DNA of 64,000 nucleotides, taken from positions 1 through 64,000 of the forward strand of contig CANSYW010000005.1 of the NCBI GenBank assembly GCA_947651395.1, read 5' to 3'. The DNA comes from an uncultured Pseudoflavonifractor sp. (GTDB lineage Bacteria; Bacillota; Clostridia; Oscillospirales; Oscillospiraceae). Within the stretch, counting starts at the first letter, position 1. Each line of letters begins with the position of its first letter. Positions 1-7,709 of this stretch are shown piece after piece. A program made the position numbers and the translations under genes. The notes under the pieces are model-generated. The model did no database searches. It was not told the DNA's origin and saw nothing but the letters and a program-made list of their open reading frames with translations.

Positions 1-2
1 GA

Positions 3-215
3 AAGTTAACATTAAAAACTATTGGAAAAGCTGTGCCTGTCGTTTCGGGTGTTTTAGGTGCATTGATTGATACAGCACAGATGAAAAAAGTGCTTGAGTT
101 TTCCGATATTTTCTATCACAAAAGATTTATTTTAGAAAAGGAAGATAGAGTATATCACTTGTTTGAAAATAATAATTTTGTAATAGATACTGAAATTGTT
201 AGTGATGAGCATTAA
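3..215 (+). CDS. C-terminal end of an EcsC-like protein (cut by window edge)
   Basis: The frame is open from the window edge to a TAA at 213-215, giving about 70 residues of a protein whose start lies outside. The segment with GKAVPVVSGVLGALIDTA resembles the C-terminal end of EcsC-family proteins, where a glycine-rich hydrophobic stretch is followed by a Thr/Lys-rich helix. EcsC proteins are poorly understood membrane-associated proteins, often next to ABC transporters or phage and element genes. The DNA is clearly AT-richer than the rest of the window, which suggests an acquired region. The family call rests on resemblance of one short segment, so treat it as tentative. That this is the real end of a gene is fairly likely. 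Confidence 0.45.
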   Translation, partial: KLTLKTIGKAVPVVSGVLGALIDTAQMKKVLEFSDIFYHKRFILEKEDRVYHLFENNNFVIDTEIVSDEH

Positions 216-758
216 ATAGCAAAAGAAGGCGAGCCAGTCAACGGTCAGGATGAACGGCGCTTTCAGCGCCGCCGTTGACAGTCTCGCCCGTCTTTGCTGA
301 TGGGTAATCAAGACGGGAAAGCCCTAAAATGGCTTTCCCGTCCATTTCAATTTTGAGAAAAGAACGACCCCTAAAAATAAATGAGTGTGGTCACACATAT
401 AGTCACGGTGTCTAAAGGTTTGGGAGATTTTGTCCCATAGGCTGGGGACGGGGGCTTTCATATACGCCCTGTCTGCTGCTGAAACCAGTCCTTTGTTTCC
501 GGCTTCCCAGCCCCAAACAAAGCCCTGTTTTCCTTCCGCTTCAAATGCCCTTGCCCTCCCCGGCGGCAACGGCATTTTCACGGCAACGCCGACAGAGCGT
601 ATAACACACTACACTTTGCTTCGCAAAGTCGTGTGCCAAATGGGGCGCTGCCCCCTTTGGATACCCCCACAACAAACAGGCGCTATGCCCCTTGCCGGGA
701 GCATAGCGCCGTTTGTTGTCAGCAGCCCGTTTCACGGTCTGCGTGTAGTTCCTTGTAA
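216..758. mobile_element. Non-coding, hairpin-rich remnant resembling a conjugative-element transfer region
   Basis: No convincing gene lies here. The stretch carries three strong inverted repeats. A nested hairpin spans 229-287. A perfect 12-bp stem lies at 312-323/331-342. A 19-bp stem with one bulged base lies at 669-688/701-719. There is also a compact ACTTTGC/GCAAAGT hairpin at 613-629 flanked by CACAC/GTGTG. From memory, this style of sequence (palindromes, then a ccccctttgg run) resembles the region around oriT and the mobilisation genes of Tn1549-like elements in gut Firmicutes. No relaxase, integrase or attachment site is visible, so it would be a remnant or edge. The assignment is inference from pattern only. 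Confidence 0.35.
605..635. repeat. Compact inverted repeat, oriT-like candidate
   Basis: ACTTTGC (613-619) and GCAAAGT (623-629) form a perfect 7-bp stem around a TTC loop. Outer arms CACAC (605-609) and GTGTG (631-635) could extend the stem across small internal mismatches. Structures like this sit next to nic sites in mobilisable elements. No nic motif is claimed here. Confidence 0.35.
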
Positions 759-839
759 ACTGACCTAAGAGCAACTATCACACTTCCCACCGATATTAAT
801 TGGGGGCCTGCCGGCAGAAAAAGAAACGCCTATATATCT

Positions 840-1406
840 TTGGGTGTCGCAAATACCATGGCTGGTGTCTCGGTCGATCTTGGGCTGCAGAATAAGGCCG
901 GCGCAGGATGGACCCTCTGCATCGGCGGATCTGAAATTAACGATGCCAAACCTGATACAACATTTCTAACTGGAATCACTACATTGACTTTAATTGCAGA
1001 GGATATGGGAGATGATTCTTACGGGAACCGTGTGGTTAAGGTTTCTGCATATTCAGGTGTATATGATGGACTATCTTCAAAAGTACCACTTGCAGAACTC
1101 TCATACACAACAAAAAGTCCAAATAAATGGGATCGATTTTACCGTTTTGCCTCCCTGATGTATAGTCAAACCGACAACCCCTACGATGACGGCAGCAAAA
1201 TGATGAACGTCAAATTTTCCAATTTGGCCCTTTACAACTCCAAGACAAAGAAATTTGAAAATTGGGGAATAGCCACCGATTTGATGGAATTTGTTTGGAT
1301 TATAAATTATCCTTGCGGTTCGTTTACTGATAAGAGCACCACTGCAACGTCTGAAATTTTTAACATAAACAATAGTTGGACTGGCCCCGTCATTGTAAAT
1401 GAATAA
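840..1406 (+). pseudogene. Hypothetical protein, probably 5'-truncated
   Basis: I do not recognise the family. The open frame runs on upstream of the first possible start (a TTG at 840, with no ribosome-binding site) back to a TAA at 756-758, and the extra residues read like protein (NWGPAG, then AYISLGV). The visible part is about 188 residues, rich in Asn, Thr, Ser and Tyr, with no signal peptide or membrane span. That composition is typical of an extracellular beta-sandwich module of a larger surface protein. The simplest reading is that the 5' part was lost where it meets the element-like sequence upstream. GC is lower than in neighbouring genes. A 16-bp terminator-like hairpin follows directly. 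Confidence 0.5.
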
Positions 1407-1414
1407 AAATCATG

Positions 1415-1448
1415 TTAAAATAGGCTGAGTCTACTCAGCCTATTTTAA
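1415..1448 (+). terminator. Perfect 16-bp hairpin between the fragment and the SLH gene
   Basis: Arms 1415-1430 and 1433-1448 are perfectly complementary, with A-rich and U-rich outer ends, as in an intrinsic terminator working in both directions. It ends only 12 bases before the next ATG and overlaps the approach to its Shine-Dalgarno (ggggagg at 1452-1458). No promoter fits between hairpin and gene, so it might instead act on expression of the gene downstream. Confidence 0.6.
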
Positions 1449-1460
1449 TTTGGGGAGGTC

Positions 1461-2645
1461 ATGAAAATGCGCTCACACGCCAGACGAACGGCCGCTGTTT
1501 TTGCTCTGTTGAGCTTTCTTCTCCCGCCTGTGTTTGCTTATGGTTCCTGCACCATCGAAGCAGAGCCGATATTCACCTGTTCTCCATGGGCAGAGAATGT
1601 CTTACAGGAAAGTTATCGCATGAAATTCGGGCCAGATTATGAGGAGAGCGACTTAACCGACATGACCTCACCTGTCCGTCGAATGCGAGCCTTTATTTAC
1701 ACAGAGCGTTTTCTCGCCATGCAGCAAGGCTGTACCCCAGAGGCGTTTTATCATGTCGTCAACTGCCTTAACGCAGAGGAGTTTTATACCTCCGATTCGC
1801 CGAAGGAAGCCTTCTCCGACAACCCCGGCGACGTACGGGAATGCGACGCGCTCTACTATCTGGGCATCGTTCAGGGCCGTGAAGAAGGGATCCTGGACGG
1901 CGGCAGTACGATCACACGGCAGGAGGCCGCCACCATTCTGCTTCGGACTTACCTGCTTTACGGAGACGGGTTGGAAAAGCCGGAAAATCCGCCCATCTTT
2001 TTGGACAGCGATCTCATCGCCCCCTGGGCAGAAGATGCTGTCTATACCCTGGCCGGCACGGGTATCTTTCAGGGCTATGACGACGGCCGCTTCGGCCCCC
2101 TGGACGAGATCACCCATGAGCAATACCTGACGGCGCTTTACAGACTCTATGACAATTTGCCGATCTCCGTCAAAGAACATAACGTCCCCAGTCTGCTTAC
2201 TCAGGAGGAGATCGCGGCGTTGATCCAAACCTGGGACGCCGACCCCAACTCCACCTGGTTCATCCGCTCCGTGGTCTCCGGAGCCGTGGCTGACTGCTAC
2301 ATACTTGAGGTGGGCCGGGGTACCCGATACACCCACACCTCCCCAATCCTTGTGTTTCACTCCGGAGCAGTAAAGTATGTCGACGACCTGGGCGCCTGCA
2401 ACACCGGAAGGGGGATCCTGTACACCTTTTCCGAGTTGGAGGACCCCCGCTTTTCCGAGGACGGAAATACTCTTTACTATACCATCACCCTCCCCACAGA
2501 GATCCCGGATCTGGGCAACAGCGACAATTGGAAGTATGACAAACGCCACGGACATCCGGCCGGGGTCTACAACATCGCCCTGGACATCAACACCCTTGCC
2601 GTCACAGCAGAGTTCTCCCCAGCCCCCTCCTCCCCACCCAACTAA
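1461..2645 (+). CDS. Secreted S-layer-homology (SLH) domain protein, first of a tandem pair
   Basis: A 394-residue protein with an N-terminal signal peptide (Arg/Lys start, hydrophobic stretch, cleavage near FAYG). SLH motifs lie at roughly residues 115-165 (LGIVQGREEG, then TITRQEA) and 175-230 (FLDSDLIAPWA, GIFQGYDDGRFGP). The last 150 residues are an unassigned C-terminal domain. SLH domains normally anchor proteins to pyruvylated secondary cell-wall polymers, so this is probably cell-surface attached. The start has a good Shine-Dalgarno. The gene 23 bases downstream has the same architecture (signal, SLH, and a block with HNV before the C-terminal part), so the pair probably arose by duplication. 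The specific function is unknown. Confidence 0.8.
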   Translation: MKMRSHARRTAAVFALLSFLLPPVFAYGSCTIEAEPIFTCSPWAENVLQESYRMKFGPDYEESDLTDMTSPVRRMRAFIYTERFLAMQQGCTPEAFYHVVNCLNAEEFYTSDSPKEAFSDNPGDVRECDALYYLGIVQGREEGILDGGSTITRQEAATILLRTYLLYGDGLEKPENPPIFLDSDLIAPWAEDAVYTLAGTGIFQGYDDGRFGPLDEITHEQYLTALYRLYDNLPISVKEHNVPSLLTQEEIAALIQTWDADPNSTWFIRSVVSGAVADCYILEVGRGTRYTHTSPILVFHSGAVKYVDDLGACNTGRGILYTFSELEDPRFSEDGNTLYYTITLPTEIPDLGNSDNWKYDKRHGHPAGVYNIALDINTLAVTAEFSPAPSSPPN

Positions 2646-2668
2646 GCCAAGCAAAGGAGGCCCGGCAG

Positions 2669-3772
2669 ATGAAGCGAAGTACAAGAACAGCGGCCCTTGC
2701 CATCTCTCTCGCACTTCTCCTGACCCCCGCCTCCGCTCTGTCTGCCGCCCCGGAGACAGGCGCTCCCTCCCCCTGGGCGGCGGAAGCGGTGGAGAAGGCC
2801 GTAACCCTGGGCTTTGTCCCCGATGCGCTGCAGGAGAACTACTCCCTCTCCATCAGCCGGGGAGAGTTCGCCCAGGTCGCCCTTCATTTCCTCTGTGCGC
2901 AATACAATTACTACGACGCAAATAACCGCGTCGACCTGAACGCCTTTCTCTCCCTTTTCCCTGACTCTCCAAAAGGCAAGGCGGTCATGGTTCTCTCCAA
3001 AGACGAGGCATGGGCGCTTTTGCCTGTGGATCGCCAGGACGCATACCGGGAAGAGCCCCCCTCCTGGTCCTCGCTGTTCCATGATATCGCGCCCTTTTCC
3101 GATGTAGAGGAGGGCTACTATATCAACGCCGCCCACGTCCTCGGCATCGTAAACGGCCGGGGAAACGACATCTTTGCCCCGGACGATCCCATCACCCGCC
3201 AGGAGGCCGCCCTTATGCTGGAGCGGGTCTATCGTCTCTATGGGGACGCCCCGACCCCCGCCCCACCCTCTTTTTCCGACCTGGACAGCATTGCCCCCTG
3301 GGCCAGCTCCGCCATTGCCCTGATGGAGGAATACCATGTGATGGAGGGCACCGGGGATAACCTATTTTCCCCCACGGACAGCTACACCCGGGAGCAGTGT
3401 TACATCACCTTCCTCCGACTCTATGAAAATATGCCGGTCAATAAGGCCCACGGCAATGTGACGCCCTTTTCCACCTTGGAAGAGGACATCTCCTTGCTGG
3501 AGGGCGGGTTCTGGCTCTCTTCGTCCAGACTCTATGAATCAGACTCCATTCTGCTGATGCTGGCCCACTACGGCGGACTCCCCCACGGAGCTTCCTATGA
3601 CACCCTTACCCTCTTTTATAAGAGCGGAGGTATGCGGGGCGTCCATGGGCCCAATATCCCGCTGTCCGACGACTTCCGCCTTCGGAGCGCAGACAGCGCC
3701 TTCCTCACCTTTGATATGGGCGGCTTTCCCTGCCGGCTGGATCTGGCCACCGGGCTTCTGACCGCTATCTAA
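2669..3772 (+). CDS. Secreted SLH-domain protein, second of the tandem pair
   Basis: A 367-residue protein with a signal peptide ending near SALSAAP. It has three SLH-like stretches: about residues 33-75 (SPWAAEAVEKAV), 135-185 (FSDVEEGYYINAA, GIVNGRGNDIFAP, ITRQEAA), and 200-250 (FSDLDSIAPWA, NLFSPTDSYTREQ). A C-terminal domain of about 115 residues is unassigned. Translation begins after a strong AAAGGAGG, 24 bases past the stop of the upstream SLH gene, so the two are probably one transcript. The role is surface anchoring by family knowledge. What the C-terminal domain does is not visible. No clear intrinsic terminator follows, only a weak GGCCGT/ACGGCC stem near 3800-3833. Confidence 0.8.
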   Translation: MKRSTRTAALAISLALLLTPASALSAAPETGAPSPWAAEAVEKAVTLGFVPDALQENYSLSISRGEFAQVALHFLCAQYNYYDANNRVDLNAFLSLFPDSPKGKAVMVLSKDEAWALLPVDRQDAYREEPPSWSSLFHDIAPFSDVEEGYYINAAHVLGIVNGRGNDIFAPDDPITRQEAALMLERVYRLYGDAPTPAPPSFSDLDSIAPWASSAIALMEEYHVMEGTGDNLFSPTDSYTREQCYITFLRLYENMPVNKAHGNVTPFSTLEEDISLLEGGFWLSSSRLYESDSILLMLAHYGGLPHGASYDTLTLFYKSGGMRGVHGPNIPLSDDFRLRSADSAFLTFDMGGFPCRLDLATGLLTAI

Positions 3773-3852
3773 CTTTTCCGACATTAATATTTTCGGCCCA
3801 GGCCGTCAAATTGTGACCCGGAACACCAACGGCCCATATGAGATTTTCCCCC

Positions 3853-3881
3853 TTTACAAGGGGAATGGTTTGTGTTATAGT
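3853..3881 (+). promoter_or_regulatory. Promoter of rpsO-pnp
   Basis: A -35 TTTACA at 3853-3858 and a -10 TATAGT at 3876-3881 are separated by exactly 17 bases. It lies about 110 bases before rpsO and leaves room for a structured leader. Confidence 0.75.
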
Positions 3882-3889
3882 ATGAAAGC

Positions 3890-3978
3890 ACGACCATCCA
3901 CCGGCTTAGAGACGGGATACGGCCCCGTGACCGGGGTGTTCACCCACCCATCCCTCAGCCCGTTGGACAGGAAAAAAT
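3890..3978 (+). promoter_or_regulatory. Structured rpsO 5' leader, possible S15 autoregulatory RNA
   Basis: The leader can fold into a multi-helix junction: GGCT (3903-3906) with AGCC (3957-3960), GGGAT (3914-3918) with ATCCC (3950-3954), and inside these GGGTG/CACCC (3934-3938/3941-3945). S15 is known to bind a three-way junction in its own mRNA leader in several bacteria. The fold is compatible with that, but I cannot confirm a known family. By-eye pairing only. Confidence 0.4.
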
Positions 3979-3994
3979 GAAAGGTGGTAAAACC

Positions 3995-4261
3995 ATGATC
4001 CGCAAGGACGAAAAGACGGCCGTTATCGAGGCCAACCGCACCCACGAGACCGACACCGGCTCCCCCGAGGTGCAGATCGCGATCCTCACCAAGCGCATCA
4101 ACGAGCTCACTGAGCATCTGCGCGTGCACATCCACGACAACCACAGCCGCCGGGGCCTGTACAAAATGATCGGCAAGCGCCGCAAGCTGCTGGACTACCT
4201 GATGCGCAAGGACATCGAGCGCTACCGTACCATCATTGCCAAGCTGGGCATCCGTAAGTAA
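3995..4261 (+). CDS. rpsO: 30S ribosomal protein S15
   Basis: An 88-residue protein, the usual length for S15, a small-subunit protein that binds the central three-way junction of 16S rRNA. Family hallmarks are present: [13 protein letters not shown] near the start, then [14 protein letters not shown] and RRKLLDYL. The start at 3995 is preferred over an in-frame ATG at 3977, because the Shine-Dalgarno (AAAGGTGG) lies between them and the shorter protein fits the family. The neighbour is pnp, the classic rpsO-pnp arrangement. A structured leader upstream suggests autoregulation. Confidence 0.97.
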   Translation: MIRKDEKTAVIEANRTHETDTGSPEVQIAILTKRINELTEHLRVHIHDNHSRRGLYKMIGKRRKLLDYLMRKDIERYRTIIAKLGIRK

Positions 4262-4271
4262 GAAAAACAGA

Positions 4272-4317
4272 CCAGGGCAGCGCGGGCAGACCCCGCTGCC
4301 CTGGTTTCTGTTTTTTT
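4272..4317 (+). terminator. Terminator or attenuator after rpsO
   Basis: A GC-rich stem at 4272-4304 (CCAGGGCAGCG with CGCTGCCCTGG, one bulge) is followed by a T-rich run with seven consecutive T at 4311-4317. It should stop much of the rpsO transcript before pnp. Confidence 0.8.
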
Positions 4318-4349
4318 AGCCGTCGATCAACCCCCGCCCACCCGCGTTT

Positions 4350-4402
4350 TTAGCAGTTGAATATGGACCCGGCATGTGGGCGGATCCATATTCAAGTGCT
4401 AA
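4350..4402 (+). promoter_or_regulatory. Long hairpin in the pnp leader, RNase III-type candidate
   Basis: TTAGCA (4350-4355) pairs with TGCTAA (4397-4402), and a 13-base arm (4358-4370) pairs with 4382-4394 with one mismatch. The helix is interrupted by a two-base internal loop. In E. coli, a long stem in the pnp leader is cut by RNase III, and PNPase then represses its own mRNA. The position here, 40 bases before the pnp start, fits the same logic, but this is inference. Confidence 0.5.
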
Positions 4403-4441
4403 AGCAAGGGAACGGCGGGGAACAACAAAGGAGGACAAAAC

Positions 4442-6583
4442 ATGTCAACCGTTATCACCCACAAGCAATTCCCCAACGAGAAGACCTATGAGATGGACCT
4501 GTGCGGCCGCCCCCTGAAGATCAACGTGGGCAAGGTGGCCGAGCTGGCCTCCGCCTCCGCCATGGTCACCTATGGCGAGACCACCGTCATGGTGGCGGTC
4601 ACCGCCGCCCCCCGGCCCCGGGACGGCATCGACTTCTTCCCTCTGAGCGTGGACTTTGAGGAGAAGCTCTACGCCGTGGGCCGCATTCCCGGCTCCTTCA
4701 TGCGCCGGGAGGGCCAGCCCTCCCTCCCCGCCGTGCTGGCCAGCCGTGTCATTGACCGGTCCATCCGGCCCCTGTTCCCCTATGATTTCCGCAACGACGT
4801 GGTGTGCACCTGCACCGTGATGAGCGTGGATCGGGACTGCTCTGCCGAGGTCACCGCCATGATCGGCGTGTCCGCCTGCCTGGCCATCTCCAACATTCCC
4901 TGGGCCGGCCCCATCGGCTGTCTGGAGATGGGCTACGTGGACGGCCAGATCGTCTATAACCCCACCCAGGAGCAGAAGCACAACTCCATGCTGGATCTCA
5001 CCGTGGCCGCCACCGCCGGGAAGGTCATCATGATCGAGGCGGGGGCCAAGGAGCTGCCCGACGACATCATGTACGACGCCATCGTCAGGGCCCACGAGGA
5101 GATCCAGAAGCAGGTGGCTCTCATCAACCGGATGGTCTCCGAGATCGGCAGAGAGAAGATGACCTATGAGCACGCCGCCTTCGACCAGGCCCTCTTTGAC
5201 AAAATCACCGCCGATTTCATGGACGAGGCCAAGGCCGCCATGGACACCGACGACAAGAATGTCCGGGAGGATCGCTGGAACGCCATGATCGAAAAGTGGC
5301 ATGAGAAGTATCTGGACGAGCACCCCGACATGGATCAGTACCTGGAGGAGATCACCTACAAGTTCCAGAAGAAGATCGTCAAGGCCTGGCTTCTGGAGGG
5401 CCACCGTGTGGACGGACGGGCCAAGAATGAGATCCGTCCCCTGGGGGCGGAGGTGGGCGTACTGCCCCGGGTCCACGGCTCCGGCCTCTTTACCCGGGGC
5501 CAGACCCAGGTGCTCTCCATCTGTACCCTCAATACCCTCACCGCCTGCCAGAAGCTGGACACCATCTGGGAGGAGGAGACCAAGCGGTACATGCACCACT
5601 ATAACTTCCCCGCCTACTCCACCGGCGAGGCCCGTGCCAGCCGCTCCACCAACCGCCGGGAGAAGGGCCACGGCGCTCTGGCTGAGCGGGCTCTGGAGCC
5701 TGTGATCCCCAGCGTGGAGGAGTTCCCCTACGCCATCCGGGTGGTCTCCGAGGTGCTCTCCTCCAACGGCTCCACCTCCCAGGGCTCCATCTGCGGCTCC
5801 ACCCTGGCCCTCATGGACGCCGGCGTGCCCATCTCCGCCCCCGTGGCGGGCATCTCCTGCGGCCTGATCCAGGACGACGACGGCGGCTTCACCACCTTCA
5901 TCGACATCCAGGGCGTGGAGGACTTCCACGGGGAGATGGACTTCAAGGTGGCGGGCACCAAGGCGGGCATCACCGCCATTCAGATGGACATCAAGAACGA
6001 TGGCCTGAGCCACGCCATCATCAAGGAGGCGCTGGACATCACCAAGGACGCCCGGTACGCCATTCTGGACGAGATCATGCTCCCCTGCATCGACAAGCCC
6101 CGTGCCGAGCTCTCCAAGTACGCCCCCAAGATGATCTCCATGAAGATCGACGTGGACAAGATCCGGGAGGTCATCGGCAAGGGCGGCAGCGTGATCCAGA
6201 AGATCACCGCCGAGTCCGGCGCCCAGGTGGACATTGAGGAAGACGGCACCATCCACATCGCCTCCCCCGACGCCGAGGCCTGCGAGAAGGCCAAGAAGAT
6301 GATCGAGACCATCGTCTTTGTCCCCGAGGTGGGCTCCCTCTACTACGGCAAGGTGGTGCGCATCATGCCCTTCGGCGCCTTTGTGGAGCTGGCCCCCGGC
6401 AAGGACGGCATGGTCCACATCTCCAAGCTCTCCGAGCGCCGGGTGGAGAAGTGTGAGGACGTGGTGAACATCGGCGATATGATCTGGGTAAAGGTCACCG
6501 AGATCGACGAAAAGGGCCGGGTCAACCTCTCCTACCGGGACGCCCTTCGGGAGATGAAGGACAACCCCGGCATCAAGAAGTAA
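4442..6583 (+). CDS. pnp: Polyribonucleotide nucleotidyltransferase (PNPase)
   Basis: A 713-residue 3'-to-5' phosphorolytic exoribonuclease, the expected length. The order is two RNase PH-like domains (about 15-225 and 325-545) around a helical linker, then a KH domain (near 555-615, VIGKGGSVIQKI) and an S1 domain (near 625-695, YYGKVVRIMPFGAFVEL). Catalytic-region motifs of the second RNase PH domain are visible (FPAYSTGEA, SNGSTSQGS, MDFKVAGTKAGITAIQMDIK). ATG follows a strong AAAGGAGG. It degrades mRNA and helps maturation of structured RNAs in the cytoplasm. A terminator follows at 6607-6632. Confidence 0.97.
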   Translation: MSTVITHKQFPNEKTYEMDLCGRPLKINVGKVAELASASAMVTYGETTVMVAVTAAPRPRDGIDFFPLSVDFEEKLYAVGRIPGSFMRREGQPSLPAVLASRVIDRSIRPLFPYDFRNDVVCTCTVMSVDRDCSAEVTAMIGVSACLAISNIPWAGPIGCLEMGYVDGQIVYNPTQEQKHNSMLDLTVAATAGKVIMIEAGAKELPDDIMYDAIVRAHEEIQKQVALINRMVSEIGREKMTYEHAAFDQALFDKITADFMDEAKAAMDTDDKNVREDRWNAMIEKWHEKYLDEHPDMDQYLEEITYKFQKKIVKAWLLEGHRVDGRAKNEIRPLGAEVGVLPRVHGSGLFTRGQTQVLSICTLNTLTACQKLDTIWEEETKRYMHHYNFPAYSTGEARASRSTNRREKGHGALAERALEPVIPSVEEFPYAIRVVSEVLSSNGSTSQGSICGSTLALMDAGVPISAPVAGISCGLIQDDDGGFTTFIDIQGVEDFHGEMDFKVAGTKAGITAIQMDIKNDGLSHAIIKEALDITKDARYAILDEIMLPCIDKPRAELSKYAPKMISMKIDVDKIREVIGKGGSVIQKITAESGAQVDIEEDGTIHIASPDAEACEKAKKMIETIVFVPEVGSLYYGKVVRIMPFGAFVELAPGKDGMVHISKLSERRVEKCEDVVNIGDMIWVKVTEIDEKGRVNLSYRDALREMKDNPGIKK

Positions 6584-6606
6584 GAATATTTTGCACAAAT
6601 TTTTCA

Positions 6607-6638
6607 AAGGGCCGCCCGTTTGGGCGGCCCTTACTTTC
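6607..6638 (+). terminator. Terminator after pnp
   Basis: A perfect 11-bp stem (6607-6617 with 6622-6632) has a GTTT loop and a weak T-rich tail. Confidence 0.75.
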
Positions 6639-6645
6639 CGAAAAC

Positions 6646-6704
6646 TTGTTAAAAAAATAACGAAATGTATCTTTTTGGCCATTTAGTTGTTAAAAAAATA
6701 ATTA
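6646..6704 (+). promoter_or_regulatory. Two tandem Rex-box-like operators upstream of hbd
   Basis: Site 1 (6646-6663) reads TTGTTAAAAAAATAACGA and matches 12 of the 14 defined positions of the Rex consensus TTGTTAAnnnnTTAACAA. Site 2 (6687-6704) starts with the same 15 bases but matches less well on its right half (4 of 7). A third GTTAAAAAATA lies at 6709-6719. Rex senses NADH/NAD+ and is known to repress crt-hbd type butyrate genes in clostridia. The sites lie upstream of the -35 box, so the mode of action is open. Confidence 0.55.
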
Positions 6705-6737
6705 ACTCGTTAAAAAATAGATAAACATACCCGAAAC

Positions 6738-6766
6738 TTGTATTTTTTCCCTTGATACACTATAAT
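6738..6766 (+). promoter_or_regulatory. Promoter of the hbd-but-crt operon
   Basis: TTGTAT at 6738-6743 and a consensus TATAAT at 6761-6766 are spaced by 17 bases, giving a leader of roughly 80 bases before hbd. Confidence 0.8.
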
Positions 6767-6851
6767 AGGCAGCAGGTACTCCTTACCTGTTTTACTGCAA
6801 ACGGGGCACGGCAAAGGCCGTGTAATATAACATTTCAGGAGGTAAACAGTT

Positions 6852-7706
6852 ATGAGCATTCAGAAGGTAGTAGTCATCGGCGGCGGCACCATGGGTCTGG
6901 ACATTGCCCAGGTCTTTGCCAAGACGGGGCATGACGTGATCGTCCGGGACATCAAGGACGAGATCATCACCGCCTCCGAGGCCCGGCTGAACAAGGGCCT
7001 GGATAAGCTGGTGGCCAAGGGCAAGCTGGACGACGCCGGCAAGAAGGCCATCACCGACAAGATCAGCTTCACCACCGACCTGGGCAAGGCCGCCGACGCC
7101 GACCTGGTGGTGGAGGCCGCCATTGAGAATCTGGACATCAAAAAGAGCATCTTTGCCGAGCTGGACGCCATCTGCAAGCCGGAGTGCATTCTGGCCTCCA
7201 ACACCTCCTCCATCTCCATTACCGCCATCGCCGCCGCCACCAAGCGGCCCGACAAGTTCATCGGCATGCACTTCTTCAACCCCGCCACCGTCATGAAGCT
7301 GGTGGAGGTCATCCGGGGCGCCAACACCTCCGACGAGACCTGCCGGATCATCACCGATCTGGCCGCCGCCATCGGCAAGGAGCCCGTGGCCGTGGAGGAG
7401 GCCCCCGGCTTTGTGGTCAACAAGATCCTCATCCCCATGATCAACGAGGCCTGCGACCTTCTCTACACCGGCGTGGCCACCGCCGAGGGCATCGACACCG
7501 CCATGAAGCTGGGCGCCAACCACCCCATGGGCCCCTTGGCCCTGGGCGACCTGGTGGGCCTGGACGTCTGCCTGGCCATTATGGACACCCTCTACAACGA
7601 GACCCACGATCCCAAATACCGCGCCAGCCTGCTCATGCGCAAGATGGTCCGGGCGGGCAAGCTGGGCCGCAAGACCGGCGTGGGCTTCTTCGACTACAGC
7701 AAATAA
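6852..7706 (+). CDS. hbd: 3-hydroxybutyryl-CoA dehydrogenase
   Basis: A 284-residue cytoplasmic enzyme that reduces acetoacetyl-CoA to 3-hydroxybutyryl-CoA in butyrate formation. The N-terminal Rossmann fold carries the nucleotide loop [10 protein letters not shown] (about residues 10-19). The region SNTSSISIT, then [15 protein letters not shown], contains the catalytic His and neighbouring Glu. The C-terminal helical domain starts at [16 protein letters not shown]. Length is typical of the clostridial short form. Shine-Dalgarno aggaggtaa precedes the ATG. It is first in an operon with a CoA-transferase three bases downstream and crt. Regulation by redox state through Rex is suggested by the boxes upstream. 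Confidence 0.95.
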   Translation: MSIQKVVVIGGGTMGLDIAQVFAKTGHDVIVRDIKDEIITASEARLNKGLDKLVAKGKLDDAGKKAITDKISFTTDLGKAADADLVVEAAIENLDIKKSIFAELDAICKPECILASNTSSISITAIAAATKRPDKFIGMHFFNPATVMKLVEVIRGANTSDETCRIITDLAAAIGKEPVAVEEAPGFVVNKILIPMINEACDLLYTGVATAEGIDTAMKLGANHPMGPLALGDLVGLDVCLAIMDTLYNETHDPKYRASLLMRKMVRAGKLGRKTGVGFFDYSK

Positions 7707-7709
7707 GCC

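Noticed and set aside
430-768. A 112-codon plus-strand frame over the hairpin region
   Set aside because: It spans several strong palindromes, has no ribosome site and has repeat-like composition; it is more likely non-coding element DNA.
4445-6682. A 745-codon frame opposite pnp
   Set aside because: A shadow frame caused by GC-rich third positions of pnp; Gly/Val/His/Leu-rich with no domain and no ribosome site.
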